Notes under the pieces: model-generated
What the model was told of the DNA's origin: nothing
The model's database searches: none
What the model saw: the letters and a program-made list of their open reading frames with translations, nothing else
Program-made: the position numbers and the translations under genes
Part shown: positions 17,749 to 25,796 of the stretch, piece after piece
Layout: each line of letters starts with the position of its first letter
How positions within the stretch are numbered: the stretch's first letter is position 1
Assembly: GCF_009908295.1 (NCBI RefSeq)
Contig: NZ_JAAALO010000004.1
Span: 542,629 to 606,628 of the forward strand
Origin: Micromonospora rubida
GTDB lineage: Bacteria > Actinomycetota > Actinomycetes > Mycobacteriales > Micromonosporaceae
DNA length: 64,000 nucleotides
Direction: 5' to 3'

Positions 17749-19209
17749 ATGGCGGCACGTAGCTTTCCGTACACCGATCTGAAGGACTTCCTTGCGGCCC
17801 TGGAGCGGGCGGGGGAGCTGCGCCGGGTCAGCGTCCCGGTCGACCCGACGCTGGAGATCAGCGAGATCGTCACCCGGACCGTGCGGGAAGGCGGGCCGGC
17901 GCTGCTCTTCGAGCGGCCCACCCGGGGCGAGATGCCGGTGGCGCTCAACCTGTTCGGCACCGAGAAGCGGATGGCGATGGCGCTCGGCGTCGAGAACCTC
18001 GACGAGATCGGCGAGCGGATCGGCAACATGCTCAAGCCGGAGCTGCCGATGGGCCTCTCCGGGATGATGGACGGCCTCGGCAAGGTCATGCAGCTCAAGT
18101 CGATGCCGCCGAAGAAGGTCAAGACCGCCCCCTGTCAGCAGGTGGTCTACCGCGGCGACGACGTCGACCTGAACCGGCTGCCGGGGCTACAGGTGTGGCC
18201 GGGCGACGGCGGGATCTTCCACAACTTCGGTCTGACCCACACCAAGCACCCGGAGACCGGCAAGCGCAACCTGGGGTTGTACCGGTTGCAGCAGCACTCG
18301 CAGAACACCGTCGGCATGCACTGGCAGATCCACAAGAACTCCACGGCGCACCACGCGGTCGCCGAGCGGCTCGGCCAGCGGCTGCCGGTGGCGATCGCCA
18401 TCGGCACCGAGCCCGCAGTCGCCTACTCGGCCAGCGCGCCACTCCCCGCCGACATCGACGAATACCTGTTCGCGGGGTACCTGCGCGGCGAGCGGGTCGA
18501 GATGGTGGACTGCCTGACGGTCCCGCTGCAGGTGCCGGCGCACGCGCAGATCGTCCTGGAGGGCTACATCGAGCCGGGCGAGCGGCTCCCGGAGGGCCCG
18601 TTCGGCGACCACACCGGCTTCTACACGCCGGTGGAGCCCTTCCCGGTGATGCACATCGAGTGCATGACCATGCAGCGCGACCCGGTCTACCACTCGATCG
18701 TCACGTCGCAACCACCGCAGGAGGACCACGGCCTCGGCAAGGCCACCGAGCGGATCTTCGCGCCGCTGCTGCGCTTCCTGATCCCGGACATCGTCGACTA
18801 CGACCTGCCCGCCGCCGGGGTCTTCCACAACTGCGCGATCGTGTCGATCCGCAAGCGCTACCCGAAGCACGCGCAGAAGGTGATGAACGCCATCTGGGGC
18901 GCGCACATGATGTCGCTGACCAAGCTGATCGTGATCGTTGACGAGGACTGCGACGTGCACAACTACAACGAGGTCGCGTTCCGGGCCTTCGGCAACGTCG
19001 ACTACGCCCGCGACCTGCTGCTCACCGAGGGGCCCGTCGACCACCTCGACCACGCCTCGTACCAGCAGTTCTGGGGCGGCAAGGCCGGCGTCGACGCCAC
19101 CCGGAAGCTGCCCACCGAGGGCTACACCCGGGGCTGGCCGGAGGGGATGACCATGGCCCCCGAGGTGGTCTCCCTGGTCGACAAGCGCTGGAAGGAGTAC
19201 GGGATCTGA
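17749..19209 (+). CDS. mqnL: UbiD-family decarboxylase, menaquinone pathway
   Basis: 486 residues from ATG 17749; the usual length for UbiD. Family boxes are clear: GNMLKPELPMGLSG, the substrate region LPEGPFGDHTGFYTP, and MHIECMTMQRDPVYHS, followed by DEDCDVHNYNEV. UbiD enzymes use prenylated FMN to decarboxylate aromatic acids; in the futalosine route this step removes the carboxylate of the prenylated naphthoate. The adjoining UbiA- and UbiX-like genes support that role. It overlaps mqnP by one base. Confidence 0.9.
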   Translation: MAARSFPYTDLKDFLAALERAGELRRVSVPVDPTLEISEIVTRTVREGGPALLFERPTRGEMPVALNLFGTEKRMAMALGVENLDEIGERIGNMLKPELPMGLSGMMDGLGKVMQLKSMPPKKVKTAPCQQVVYRGDDVDLNRLPGLQVWPGDGGIFHNFGLTHTKHPETGKRNLGLYRLQQHSQNTVGMHWQIHKNSTAHHAVAERLGQRLPVAIAIGTEPAVAYSASAPLPADIDEYLFAGYLRGERVEMVDCLTVPLQVPAHAQIVLEGYIEPGERLPEGPFGDHTGFYTPVEPFPVMHIECMTMQRDPVYHSIVTSQPPQEDHGLGKATERIFAPLLRFLIPDIVDYDLPAAGVFHNCAIVSIRKRYPKHAQKVMNAIWGAHMMSLTKLIVIVDEDCDVHNYNEVAFRAFGNVDYARDLLLTEGPVDHLDHASYQQFWGGKAGVDATRKLPTEGYTRGWPEGMTMAPEVVSLVDKRWKEYGI

Positions 19210-20123
19210 TGACCGCCGCCGTCACGGAGCCCGTCGAACGCCCAGGCCGGGTCAAGTCCTTCCTCAAGCTCGTCGCGATCGAACACTCCGTCTTCGCGCT
19301 CCCGTTCGCGTACCTGTCGGCGCTGACCGCGATGCAGGTCGACGGCGGGCGGGTGCGCTGGGGAGACCTGCTGCTGATCACCGTGGCGATGGTCGGGGCG
19401 CGGACGTTCGCGATGGCCGCCAACCGCATCCTCGACCGGCGGATCGACGCGCGGAACCCGCGTACCGAGAACCGGGAGCTGGTCACCGGGGCGGTGAGCG
19501 TGCGGACGGCCTGGACCGGCGCGGCCGTCGCCCTGGTGGTCTTCCTCGCCGCAGCCGCCCTGCTCAACCCGCTCTGTCTGGCGCTCGCGCCGCTCGCCGT
19601 GGTGCCGCTGGTCGTCTACCCGTACGGCAAGCGGTTCACCAACTGGCCGCACGCGATCCTCGCGATCGCCCAGGCGGTCGGCCCGGTCGGCGCGTGGCTC
19701 GCGGTCACCGGCACCTTCGCCGGCTCCTGGCCGGCCTGGCTGCTCGGCGCGGCCGTCGGCCTGTGGATCGGCGGCTTCGACCTGATCTACGCCTGCCAGG
19801 ACGCCGACGTGGACCGGAAGATCGGCGTGCACAGCGTTCCCGCCCGCTACGGGCTGCGCTTCGCCCTGCACGCCTCCACCGTCACGCACGTGGTGACGTT
19901 CGCGCTGTTCATCTGGTTCGGGGCGCTGGTCGGGTTCGGCTGGCTCTGGTGGATCGGGCTGGCGCTGACCGCCGTAGCGTTCGGCTACCAGCACCTGGTG
20001 GTGTCGCCGACCGACCTGAGCAAGGTCAACCGGGCGTTCTTCACCGCGAACGGGTTCGTCGGCATCGCGCTGTTCATGCTCGCCCTGCTCGACCTGGTGG
20101 TGCGGCTCGGCCTGCGCCCCTGA
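19209..20123 (+). CDS. mqnP: UbiA-family prenyltransferase, menaquinone pathway
   Basis: 304 residues from ATG 19209, TGATG overlap with mqnL. Eight or nine membrane segments. The first Asp-rich motif is ANRILDRRIDARNPRT (N-x-x-x-D-x-x-x-D) and the second is CQDADVDRKIG; they bind the prenyl diphosphate through Mg2+. In this context it attaches the polyprenyl tail to 1,4-dihydroxy-6-naphthoate. Clustering with UbiD and UbiX homologues matches the late futalosine-pathway cluster of Streptomyces. Confidence 0.92.
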   Translation: MTAAVTEPVERPGRVKSFLKLVAIEHSVFALPFAYLSALTAMQVDGGRVRWGDLLLITVAMVGARTFAMAANRILDRRIDARNPRTENRELVTGAVSVRTAWTGAAVALVVFLAAAALLNPLCLALAPLAVVPLVVYPYGKRFTNWPHAILAIAQAVGPVGAWLAVTGTFAGSWPAWLLGAAVGLWIGGFDLIYACQDADVDRKIGVHSVPARYGLRFALHASTVTHVVTFALFIWFGALVGFGWLWWIGLALTAVAFGYQHLVVSPTDLSKVNRAFFTANGFVGIALFMLALLDLVVRLGLRP

Positions 20124-20143
20124 GCCGGCTTCCGGCCGGGGCG
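20115..20143. terminator. Nested hairpin between convergent genes
   Basis: An outer stem CGCCCC (20115-20120)/GGGGCG (20138-20143) encloses an inner GCCGG-CTT-CCGGC style stem (about 20024-20036 of the same hairpin: bases 20124-20136). It includes the mqnP stop codon and lies between mqnP and the terpene cyclase gene, which converge. Confidence 0.5.
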
Positions 20144-20153
20144 GCGGGAGCGG

Positions 20154-21125
20154 TCAGGCCCGGGCCGTCGGGGTGGGGTAGCGGGCGCTCTCCAGGGTCC
20201 ACTCGATGGTGCCCCGGACGGCGTCGGCGACCCCGTCGAGGTGGTCGGTGACGGCCTCGTCCAGCGCCGGGCCGAACGACGGCACGGCCGCGCGGAGCTC
20301 GACGAAGCGGCGCATCGTCGCCCGCCAGCGCTCGGCGGCCAGGTCGACCGCGGCGACGACCGGGACGCCCCGCTCGGCGGCCAGCGCCAGCACCAGGTTG
20401 TGCCCGCCCGAGGTGGCCCGGTCCCGCTCCAGCGAGGCGAGGTCGTTGTACCAGGAGAGCAGGTCGTTGCCGAGGTCGGCGATCTCGCGCAGCAGCGGGT
20501 GGTGGTACACCGCGTCGGGCAGCGGGCGGCCGGTGACGAACTCGATCAGCGGGTACGACACGTACGCCGCCGAGGTGGCGCGGCGCAGCTCGACGTACCG
20601 GGCCACGTCCGGCGGCCGACCGGCGGCCTTCTCCACCGCCTCCTGCCAGGTCCCGTGCAGGTGGTGGCCGACCGCGTCGGCGAACCGCAGCCGCCAGCGG
20701 GCCGGCATCCGGCGGCGCGGCTCCCGCCAGGCCCGCAGCAGCAGCCGGCGCAGCGGGCCGGTGAGCCCCGGGTGGCCGATCCGGTGCCCCTCCCGCAGCA
20801 GCCACAGCGTCCCGTCGCGCAGCGCCCGGATCTGCTGCGGGGTCAGCCGGTGCGGGCCGTCGCAGGCGTCGTCGACCAGGAAGAACCAGGTGAACAGGGC
20901 GGCTACCACCCGCAGGTCGGCCTCGGTGGCCTGCGGGTAGAGCCGGCTGGCGTAGCGGGCGAAACCCGCGCGGGACAGCCGGTCCAGCGCCGGGCCGTCC
21001 AGCGGCAGGCCGAGGCCGGGCAGCAGGTCGTCGAGCCACCGCTGCACCCGATCGGCGTGCGGGGACAGCCTGGGTGGGATGGGGCAGAGAGAGCGAAGCG
21101 ACCAGAGGATGTCGCCGGTCATCAT
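20154..21125 (-). CDS. Class I terpene cyclase-like protein
   Basis: 323 residues from ATG 21125 (a second ATG follows directly), with GGGAGG five bases before. The Asp-rich motif is VDDACD at residues 85-89 (DDxxD form). The second metal motif is NDLLSWYND at 220-228, with Asp where Glu is more usual. RRATSA near 181 resembles the pyrophosphate sensor and WTLESARY (309-316) is the WxxxxxRY cap. All marks of a functional bacterial mono- or sesquiterpene cyclase are present. It lies inside the menaquinone late-step cluster, opposite in strand to mqnP and divergent from mqnM. Its product is unknown. Confidence 0.88.
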   Translation of the reverse strand: MMTGDILWSLRSLCPIPPRLSPHADRVQRWLDDLLPGLGLPLDGPALDRLSRAGFARYASRLYPQATEADLRVVAALFTWFFLVDDACDGPHRLTPQQIRALRDGTLWLLREGHRIGHPGLTGPLRRLLLRAWREPRRRMPARWRLRFADAVGHHLHGTWQEAVEKAAGRPPDVARYVELRRATSAAYVSYPLIEFVTGRPLPDAVYHHPLLREIADLGNDLLSWYNDLASLERDRATSGGHNLVLALAAERGVPVVAAVDLAAERWRATMRRFVELRAAVPSFGPALDEAVTDHLDGVADAVRGTIEWTLESARYPTPTARA

Positions 21126-21254
21126 CGATACCTCCCAGGGGCATGGGATCGCGCCCACGGCAGCATGGCAGGTCGATACCGTCGGCGGGAGGCCGGCCGG
21201 TGAACCGAGGGGGCGGCCGACTGCCGCCCGGCGTGACCAGGCAGGCTGGACGGC

Positions 21255-21929
21255 ATGCGTGAACCATGGGTGGTGGGAGTCTCCGGCGCGTCGGGCACGC
21301 CGTACGCCGCAGCGGTCGTGAGCGGGCTGCTGGACGCCGGCGAGCCGGTGGACCTGATCGTCTCCCGAGCCGCGCGGCTGACCATCCTCGACGAGACCGG
21401 GCTCTCCTTCCGCGACGGGCACTGGGCCGAGGATCTCGGGGCCTGGCTCGGCCGCGACCTGGGCGACGCCGACGTGCGGCACTGGCCCGCCGGCGATCTC
21501 GCCGCCGGCCCCAGCAGCGGCTCCTACCGGGTACGCGGCATGGCGGTGGTGCCGGCCAGCACGGCGGCCTGCGCCGGCATCGCGATCGGGCTGTCCAAGG
21601 ACCTGTTGCAGCGGGCCGCGGAGGTCAACCTCAAGGAGCGCCGGCCGGTGGTGGTGGTGCCCCGCGAGACGCCGGTGACCCGTAGCCACCTGGAGCATTT
21701 GATCGCCCTGCACGACGCCGGGGCGGTGGTGCTGCCCGCCAGCCCGGGCTTCTACGGCGCCGGGGCGTCCGCCTCGGCGGGCCAACTCGTCGACTTCGTG
21801 GCGGGAAAGGTGCTCGACGCCCTGGGCGTACCGCACACGTTGTTCCGGCGCTGGTCCGGCGAGCTGGGCACCGGCCGTACCGGCGACCCGGATGCCGGCT
21901 CGATCGGCCTGGACGCCGGCCGCCGCTGA
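21255..21929 (+). CDS. mqnM: UbiX-family flavin prenyltransferase, menaquinone pathway
   Basis: 224 residues from ATG 21255. The FMN-binding GVSGASGTPYA opens the protein; MAVVPASTAACAGIAIG and VVVVPRETPVTRSHLEHL are conserved UbiX segments. UbiX makes the prenylated FMN cofactor that UbiD enzymes need, so it serves mqnL two genes upstream. The last 25 residues are an extra hydrophilic tail. Confidence 0.92.
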   Translation: MREPWVVGVSGASGTPYAAAVVSGLLDAGEPVDLIVSRAARLTILDETGLSFRDGHWAEDLGAWLGRDLGDADVRHWPAGDLAAGPSSGSYRVRGMAVVPASTAACAGIAIGLSKDLLQRAAEVNLKERRPVVVVPRETPVTRSHLEHLIALHDAGAVVLPASPGFYGAGASASAGQLVDFVAGKVLDALGVPHTLFRRWSGELGTGRTGDPDAGSIGLDAGRR

Positions 21930-21994
21930 GCGCGGGCGGCGTCGTCGGGACGCGGACCGGCGGACCGGTCCGCGTGCCCCGTCACCGCACCTGG

Positions 21995-22261
21995 TCAGTA
22001 CATCCCGGCGTTGGCAGGGCCGGGGCCGGTCGGTGCCGCGGGGCCGACGTTACGGGCCTTTCCCATGTCGTCCGCCTCGTCCAGCATGCCCTCCCCTTCC
22101 AGCAGGGCCCGCACCTCGGATTCCCGAAACCGGCGATGCCCGCCTGGAGTCCGGATGCTGCCTATCCGGCCGGCCGCCGCCCATCGCGTCACAGTCTTCG
22201 GATCAACCCGAAACAGTGCGGCAACCTCACCCGGTGTCAGCAGGCGATCTCCAGTGTCCAC
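21995..22261 (-). CDS. bldC: BldC-type MerR-like DNA-binding protein
   Basis: 88 residues from GTG 22261, which has GAGGAGGGGG six bases ahead; the frame is open further upstream but without such a site. LLTPGEVAALFRVDPKTVTRWAAAG and IRTPGGHRRFRESEVRALL (each a near match to Streptomyces BldC; split here around FRVDPKTVTRW and GGHRRFRE) identify it. BldC is a developmental regulator that binds head-to-tail on direct repeats. A 25-residue tail follows that the short Streptomyces protein lacks. Confidence 0.9.
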   Translation of the reverse strand: MDTGDRLLTPGEVAALFRVDPKTVTRWAAAGRIGSIRTPGGHRRFRESEVRALLEGEGMLDEADDMGKARNVGPAAPTGPGPANAGMY

Positions 22262-22529
22262 AGCCCCCTCCTCGCGTCGACGAAGCCCCCGGCTGAACAC
22301 ACTGCCCCCGGCCGGTGCGAGCCCAGAGCCGTCATGAGGGACGTATGGCAATTACAGCACCAGCGACCTGGCCTGTCCGCCAAACGCGAAAAAAGCACTG
22401 AGTGGGAAGTTAGTAAATGCTACCGGCGCGGTTCTCCCTTGACCGAAGGTCTGCGAACACTCACCTGCTGTCAGGTGCAACGGATGTCGAGCGCCGGACG
22501 TTACGCCCGAACGACTAGGGTCACAGTCC

Positions 22530-22988
22530 GTGGACGCCATCGACCGGAGCCTCGTCGCGCTGTTGCAGGGCAATGCCCGACTCTCGTACGCCGAGCTGGC
22601 CCGCCAGGTCGGCCTCTCCGCCCCCGCCGTGCACGAACGGGTCGGGAAGCTGGAGTCCAGCGGGGTGATCCGGGCGTACCGGGCGGAGGTGGAGCCCGAG
22701 TCCATCGGCCTCGGGGTGACCGCGCTGATCAGTATCGTCGAGGACTCCGGCGGGGACACCGACGACGTGCTGGAGGCGTTCCGGCGGATGCCCGAGATCG
22801 AGTCCTGCTACTTCATGGCGGGGGTCGAGTCGTTTCTGCTCAAGGCCCGGGTCGGCACGATCGCCGAGCTGGAGCAGCTCATCGTCCGGCTGAACCGGAC
22901 CCCCGGGGTGGCCTCCACCCGCACCGGGATCGCCCTGTCGACGAAGTGGGAGAACCGCCCCCAGACGATCGAACCGCCCACGGCCTGA
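22530..22988 (+). CDS. Lrp/AsnC-family transcriptional regulator
   Basis: 152 residues from GTG 22530. An N-terminal helix-turn-helix (LSYAELARQVGLSAPAVHER region, residues 15-40) is followed by the wing GVIRAYRAEV and an RAM ligand-binding domain (about 65-140) with GVESFLLKARV. An AsnC regulator sits in the same place of the Streptomyces mqn cluster, which supports conserved context (memory, unverified here). The regulated genes are not known. Confidence 0.9.
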   Translation: MDAIDRSLVALLQGNARLSYAELARQVGLSAPAVHERVGKLESSGVIRAYRAEVEPESIGLGVTALISIVEDSGGDTDDVLEAFRRMPEIESCYFMAGVESFLLKARVGTIAELEQLIVRLNRTPGVASTRTGIALSTKWENRPQTIEPPTA

Positions 22989-23033
22989 GCGGCGACCCTG
23001 GCGCGCGCCGTGCCACGGCGGTAGGTTGCGCCG

Positions 23034-23867
23034 GTGACGTCGCCAGTGCGGGGAACGGCCGTGGTGACCGGCGCGGCCGGCGGCCTGGGCCGCGCGCTGG
23101 CCGCCGCCCTGCACGCCGACGGCTGGCCGGTCCTGCTCACCGACCTGGACGCCGAGGCCGTCGCCGCCGTGGCCGCGCCGCTCGGCGGCTGGTCCCGGCC
23201 GCTGGACGTGCGCGACGAGGCGGCCTGCGCGGCGGTGGCCGCCGAGGCGGCCGGGCGGTCGCCCGACGGACTCGGCCTCTGGGTCAACAACGCCGGCATC
23301 CTGGCCACCGGCCCCGCCTGGGAACAGGACGAGCTGACCCGCCGCCGGATCATCGAGGTGAACGCCCTCGGCGCGATGGCCGGCACCCTCGCCGCGCTGG
23401 CGGTGATGCGGGCCCAGGGGCGCGGGCACGTGCTCAACGTCGTCTCGCTGGCCGGGCTGGTCGCCGCCCCCGGCGAGACGGTGTACGCCGCCAGCAAGCA
23501 TGCCCTGCTCGCGTTCAGCCTGGGCACCCTGGCCGACCTGCGGGCGGCCGGGCACCGCGACGTTCACGTCTCGTGCCTGTGCCCGGACGGGATCTGGACG
23601 CCGATGCTGCACGGCCGGCTGGACGACCCGGGGGCCGTGGCGTCCTTCACCGGGACGCTGCTGGCCCCCGAGCGGGTCGCCGCGCGGGCGGTTCGGCTGG
23701 CCCGGCGGCCCCGGCCCGTGGTGACGCTGCCCCGCTGGCGCGGCGCGCAGGTCCGGCTGCTCGACGCGCTCCCCGGGCTCGCCGTGGGGTTGACCCCGCT
23801 GATCCGGGCCACCGGCCGGGCCGGGCAGCGGCGGCAGCGCCGCCGGGGCGGCTCCGACCGGGCCTGA
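23034..23867 (+). CDS. Short-chain dehydrogenase/reductase
   Basis: 277 residues from GTG 23034. The Rossmann glycine motif TGAAGGLGRALA is at residues 12-23, NNAGIL near 85, and the catalytic YxxxK is YAASKHALLAF, with a Ser in NVVSLAGLVA. Classical NAD(P)-dependent SDR. A basic tail (RQRRRRGG) follows the domain. Substrate unknown; it is 45 bases after the AsnC gene on the same strand and may be co-transcribed. Confidence 0.9.
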   Translation: MTSPVRGTAVVTGAAGGLGRALAAALHADGWPVLLTDLDAEAVAAVAAPLGGWSRPLDVRDEAACAAVAAEAAGRSPDGLGLWVNNAGILATGPAWEQDELTRRRIIEVNALGAMAGTLAALAVMRAQGRGHVLNVVSLAGLVAAPGETVYAASKHALLAFSLGTLADLRAAGHRDVHVSCLCPDGIWTPMLHGRLDDPGAVASFTGTLLAPERVAARAVRLARRPRPVVTLPRWRGAQVRLLDALPGLAVGLTPLIRATGRAGQRRQRRRGGSDRA

Positions 23868-23889
23868 CCCGGCTTGCTACGTTTCGAAC

Positions 23890-24981
23890 GTGACTCATCT
23901 CGACCGGTGCGACGAGGCCGGGCGGACGTGGGTGACCGGGGCGATCGCCACGGTCGAGGCGGACGCCAACCGGTCCGCCGACACCCACCTGCTGCCGTTC
24001 CCGCTCCCCCGGGAGTGGGGGATCGACCTCTATCTCAAGGACGAGTCGTCGCACCCGACCGGCTCGCTCAAGCACCGGCTCGCCCGGTCGCTGTTCCTGT
24101 ACGGGCTGTGCAACGGCTGGATCGGCCCCGGGACGACCGTCATCGAGGCGTCCTCCGGTTCCACGGCGGTCTCCGAGGCGTACTTCGCCCGGATGCTGGG
24201 GCTGCCGTTCATCGCGGTGATGCCGGCGTCCACCTCACCCGAGAAGATCGCCCAGATCGAGTTCCAGGGCGGGCGCTGCCACCTGGTCGACGACCCGGCC
24301 AAGGTGGTGGTCGAGGCCCGCTGGCTGGCCGAGGACTCCGGCGGCCACTTCATGGACCAGTTCACCTACGCCGAGCGGGCCACCGACTGGCGGGGCAACA
24401 ACAACATCGCCGAGTCGATCTACGCGCAGCTCGCGCTGGAGCGGCACCCCGTGCCGGCCTGGATCGTGGTCGGCGCCGGGACCGGCGGCACCAGCGCCAC
24501 CATCGGCCGATACACCAGGTACCGCCGGCTGCCCACCAAGCTGTGCGTGGTCGACCCGGAGAACTCGGCGTTCTACCCGGCCTGGCAGGCGGCCGACTGG
24601 TCGATGTGTACCGGCCGGGGCTCCCGGATCGAGGGCATCGGCCGGCCCAGCGTCGAGGCTTCCTTCCTGCCCGCCGTGGTGGACCGGATGGTCCAGGTGC
24701 CCGACGCGGCCTCCCTGGCCGCCATGCGGGCCGGCTCGACCCTGCTCAGCCGGCGGGTGGGCGGCTCCACCGGCACCAACCTCTGGGGCGCGTTCGGCCT
24801 GATCGCCGGCATGCTCGCCGAGGGCCGCACCGGCTCGGTGGTCACCCTGATCTGCGACTCCGGGGACCGGTACGCCGACACGTACTACGCCGACGACTGG
24901 GTGGCCGGGCAGGGCCTCGACCTCGCCCCGCACCTGGCCACCGTCGACCGCTTCCTCGCCACCGGCGCCTGGCCCGGGTGA
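23890..24981 (+). CDS. cds1: PLP-dependent cysteine desulfhydrase (Cds1-like)
   Basis: 363 residues from GTG 23890. It belongs to the cysteine synthase/beta-replacing fold: PLP lysine in PTGSLKHRLARS near residue 58, EASSGSTAVSEAY for phosphate contact and VGAGTGGTSATIGRY. The overall pattern resembles the mycobacterial Cds1 protein, which releases sulfide from cysteine, rather than CysK/CysM. It follows the SDR gene by 22 bases. Enzyme activity is inferred from family resemblance. Confidence 0.8.
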   Translation: MTHLDRCDEAGRTWVTGAIATVEADANRSADTHLLPFPLPREWGIDLYLKDESSHPTGSLKHRLARSLFLYGLCNGWIGPGTTVIEASSGSTAVSEAYFARMLGLPFIAVMPASTSPEKIAQIEFQGGRCHLVDDPAKVVVEARWLAEDSGGHFMDQFTYAERATDWRGNNNIAESIYAQLALERHPVPAWIVVGAGTGGTSATIGRYTRYRRLPTKLCVVDPENSAFYPAWQAADWSMCTGRGSRIEGIGRPSVEASFLPAVVDRMVQVPDAASLAAMRAGSTLLSRRVGGSTGTNLWGAFGLIAGMLAEGRTGSVVTLICDSGDRYADTYYADDWVAGQGLDLAPHLATVDRFLATGAWPG

Positions 24982-25011
24982 GGAACGGCCCGGCGACGCC
25001 CTCGGCGGCGG

Positions 25012-25038
25012 GGCCGGCGGTTGACCGGCCGCCGGGCC
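25012..25038. terminator. Hairpin between convergent genes
   Basis: CCGGCGG (25014-25020) pairs with CCGCCGG (25029-25035) over an eight-base loop, extendable by two more G-C pairs with one bulge. It separates the Cds1-like gene from the converging glycolipid-binding-type gene. Confidence 0.5.
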
Positions 25039-25069
25039 GGGGCGGCGGCGGGAGACGCCGACGTGCGCG

Positions 25070-25699
25070 TCAGCGCCCGGGGACCCGCTCGGCGAGGCCC
25101 GGGTAGCGCAGCACCCAGCCGTCCGGGTCGACGTCCAGGTCGGTGGTGAAGGTGCCGCTGGCGAACCGGACCCGGCCCGCGCCGAGCGCGGTGTAGACCT
25201 GCTCGACGGGGACCACGGCCAGGCTGGGCACCAGCACCCACGCCACGGTGATCCGGTGCGTGGTGTCCGGCGCCGCCGACGCCAGCCGCAGCCGGCGTAC
25301 CGGAAGGGTGTTGAACAGCGGCGACCCGCCGAGGTCGACGTCGACCGCGTCGGCCAGCCGGTCCGGCTCGTCGGTGCCCGGCAGCCCGGCCGGGGGGTGG
25401 CCGGCGGCCCGCAGCGCGGCGTCCAGGTTGCCCTGCTCGGAGGTGGTCACCCGCCACCGGTCACCGGCCGGTTCCAGCCGGATGCTCCGCTGCCAGCCCG
25501 CCCCCTCCGCCTCGACCTCCAGCCGGCGGACCGTCCAGTCCGGCCCGGTGGTCAGTTGGTAGCGGCAGGTGCAGGCGATCGGGTCGACGGACACGGCGAC
25601 ACCTCGCGCGGTCAGCCCGTCCCGGTCGTCCAGCAGGGCGTGCTCGGCACCGGCGGTGTCCGTCCGGGCCCAGAACAGCGACTTCGGCATGGTCGGCAT
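25070..25699 (-). CDS. Putative glycolipid-binding family protein (DUF1089-type)
   Basis: 209 residues from ATG 25699, with a second ATG at 25690. The pattern SLFWARTDTAGAEHALL, CTCRYQLTTGPDWTVRRLEV and the late YPGLAERV matches the actinobacterial family labelled putative glycolipid-binding (PF06475-like). No signal peptide or membrane segment; probably cytoplasmic. No function is established for the family to my knowledge. Confidence 0.7.
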   Translation of the reverse strand: MPTMPKSLFWARTDTAGAEHALLDDRDGLTARGVAVSVDPIACTCRYQLTTGPDWTVRRLEVEAEGAGWQRSIRLEPAGDRWRVTTSEQGNLDAALRAAGHPPAGLPGTDEPDRLADAVDVDLGGSPLFNTLPVRRLRLASAAPDTTHRITVAWVLVPSLAVVPVEQVYTALGAGRVRFASGTFTTDLDVDPDGWVLRYPGLAERVPGR

Positions 25700-25742
25700 G
25701 AACCGGACGTTACGCCACGGCGCGAGCGCCGGCAGCGCATGC

Positions 25743-25783
25743 GGAAACGCCGCCGCGGAGCGTGGGCTCCGCGACGGCGTTCC
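25743..25783 (-). terminator. Strong hairpin downstream of the DEAD-box helicase gene
   Basis: On the minus strand GGAACGCCGTCGCGGAG pairs with CTCCGCGGCGGCGTTTCC around a six-base loop (25761-25766), one of the longest stems in the window. It begins 14 bases past the helicase stop codon and ends before the next minus-strand gene starts at 25699. Confidence 0.75.
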
Positions 25784-25796
25784 GGTCTTCGTCAGA

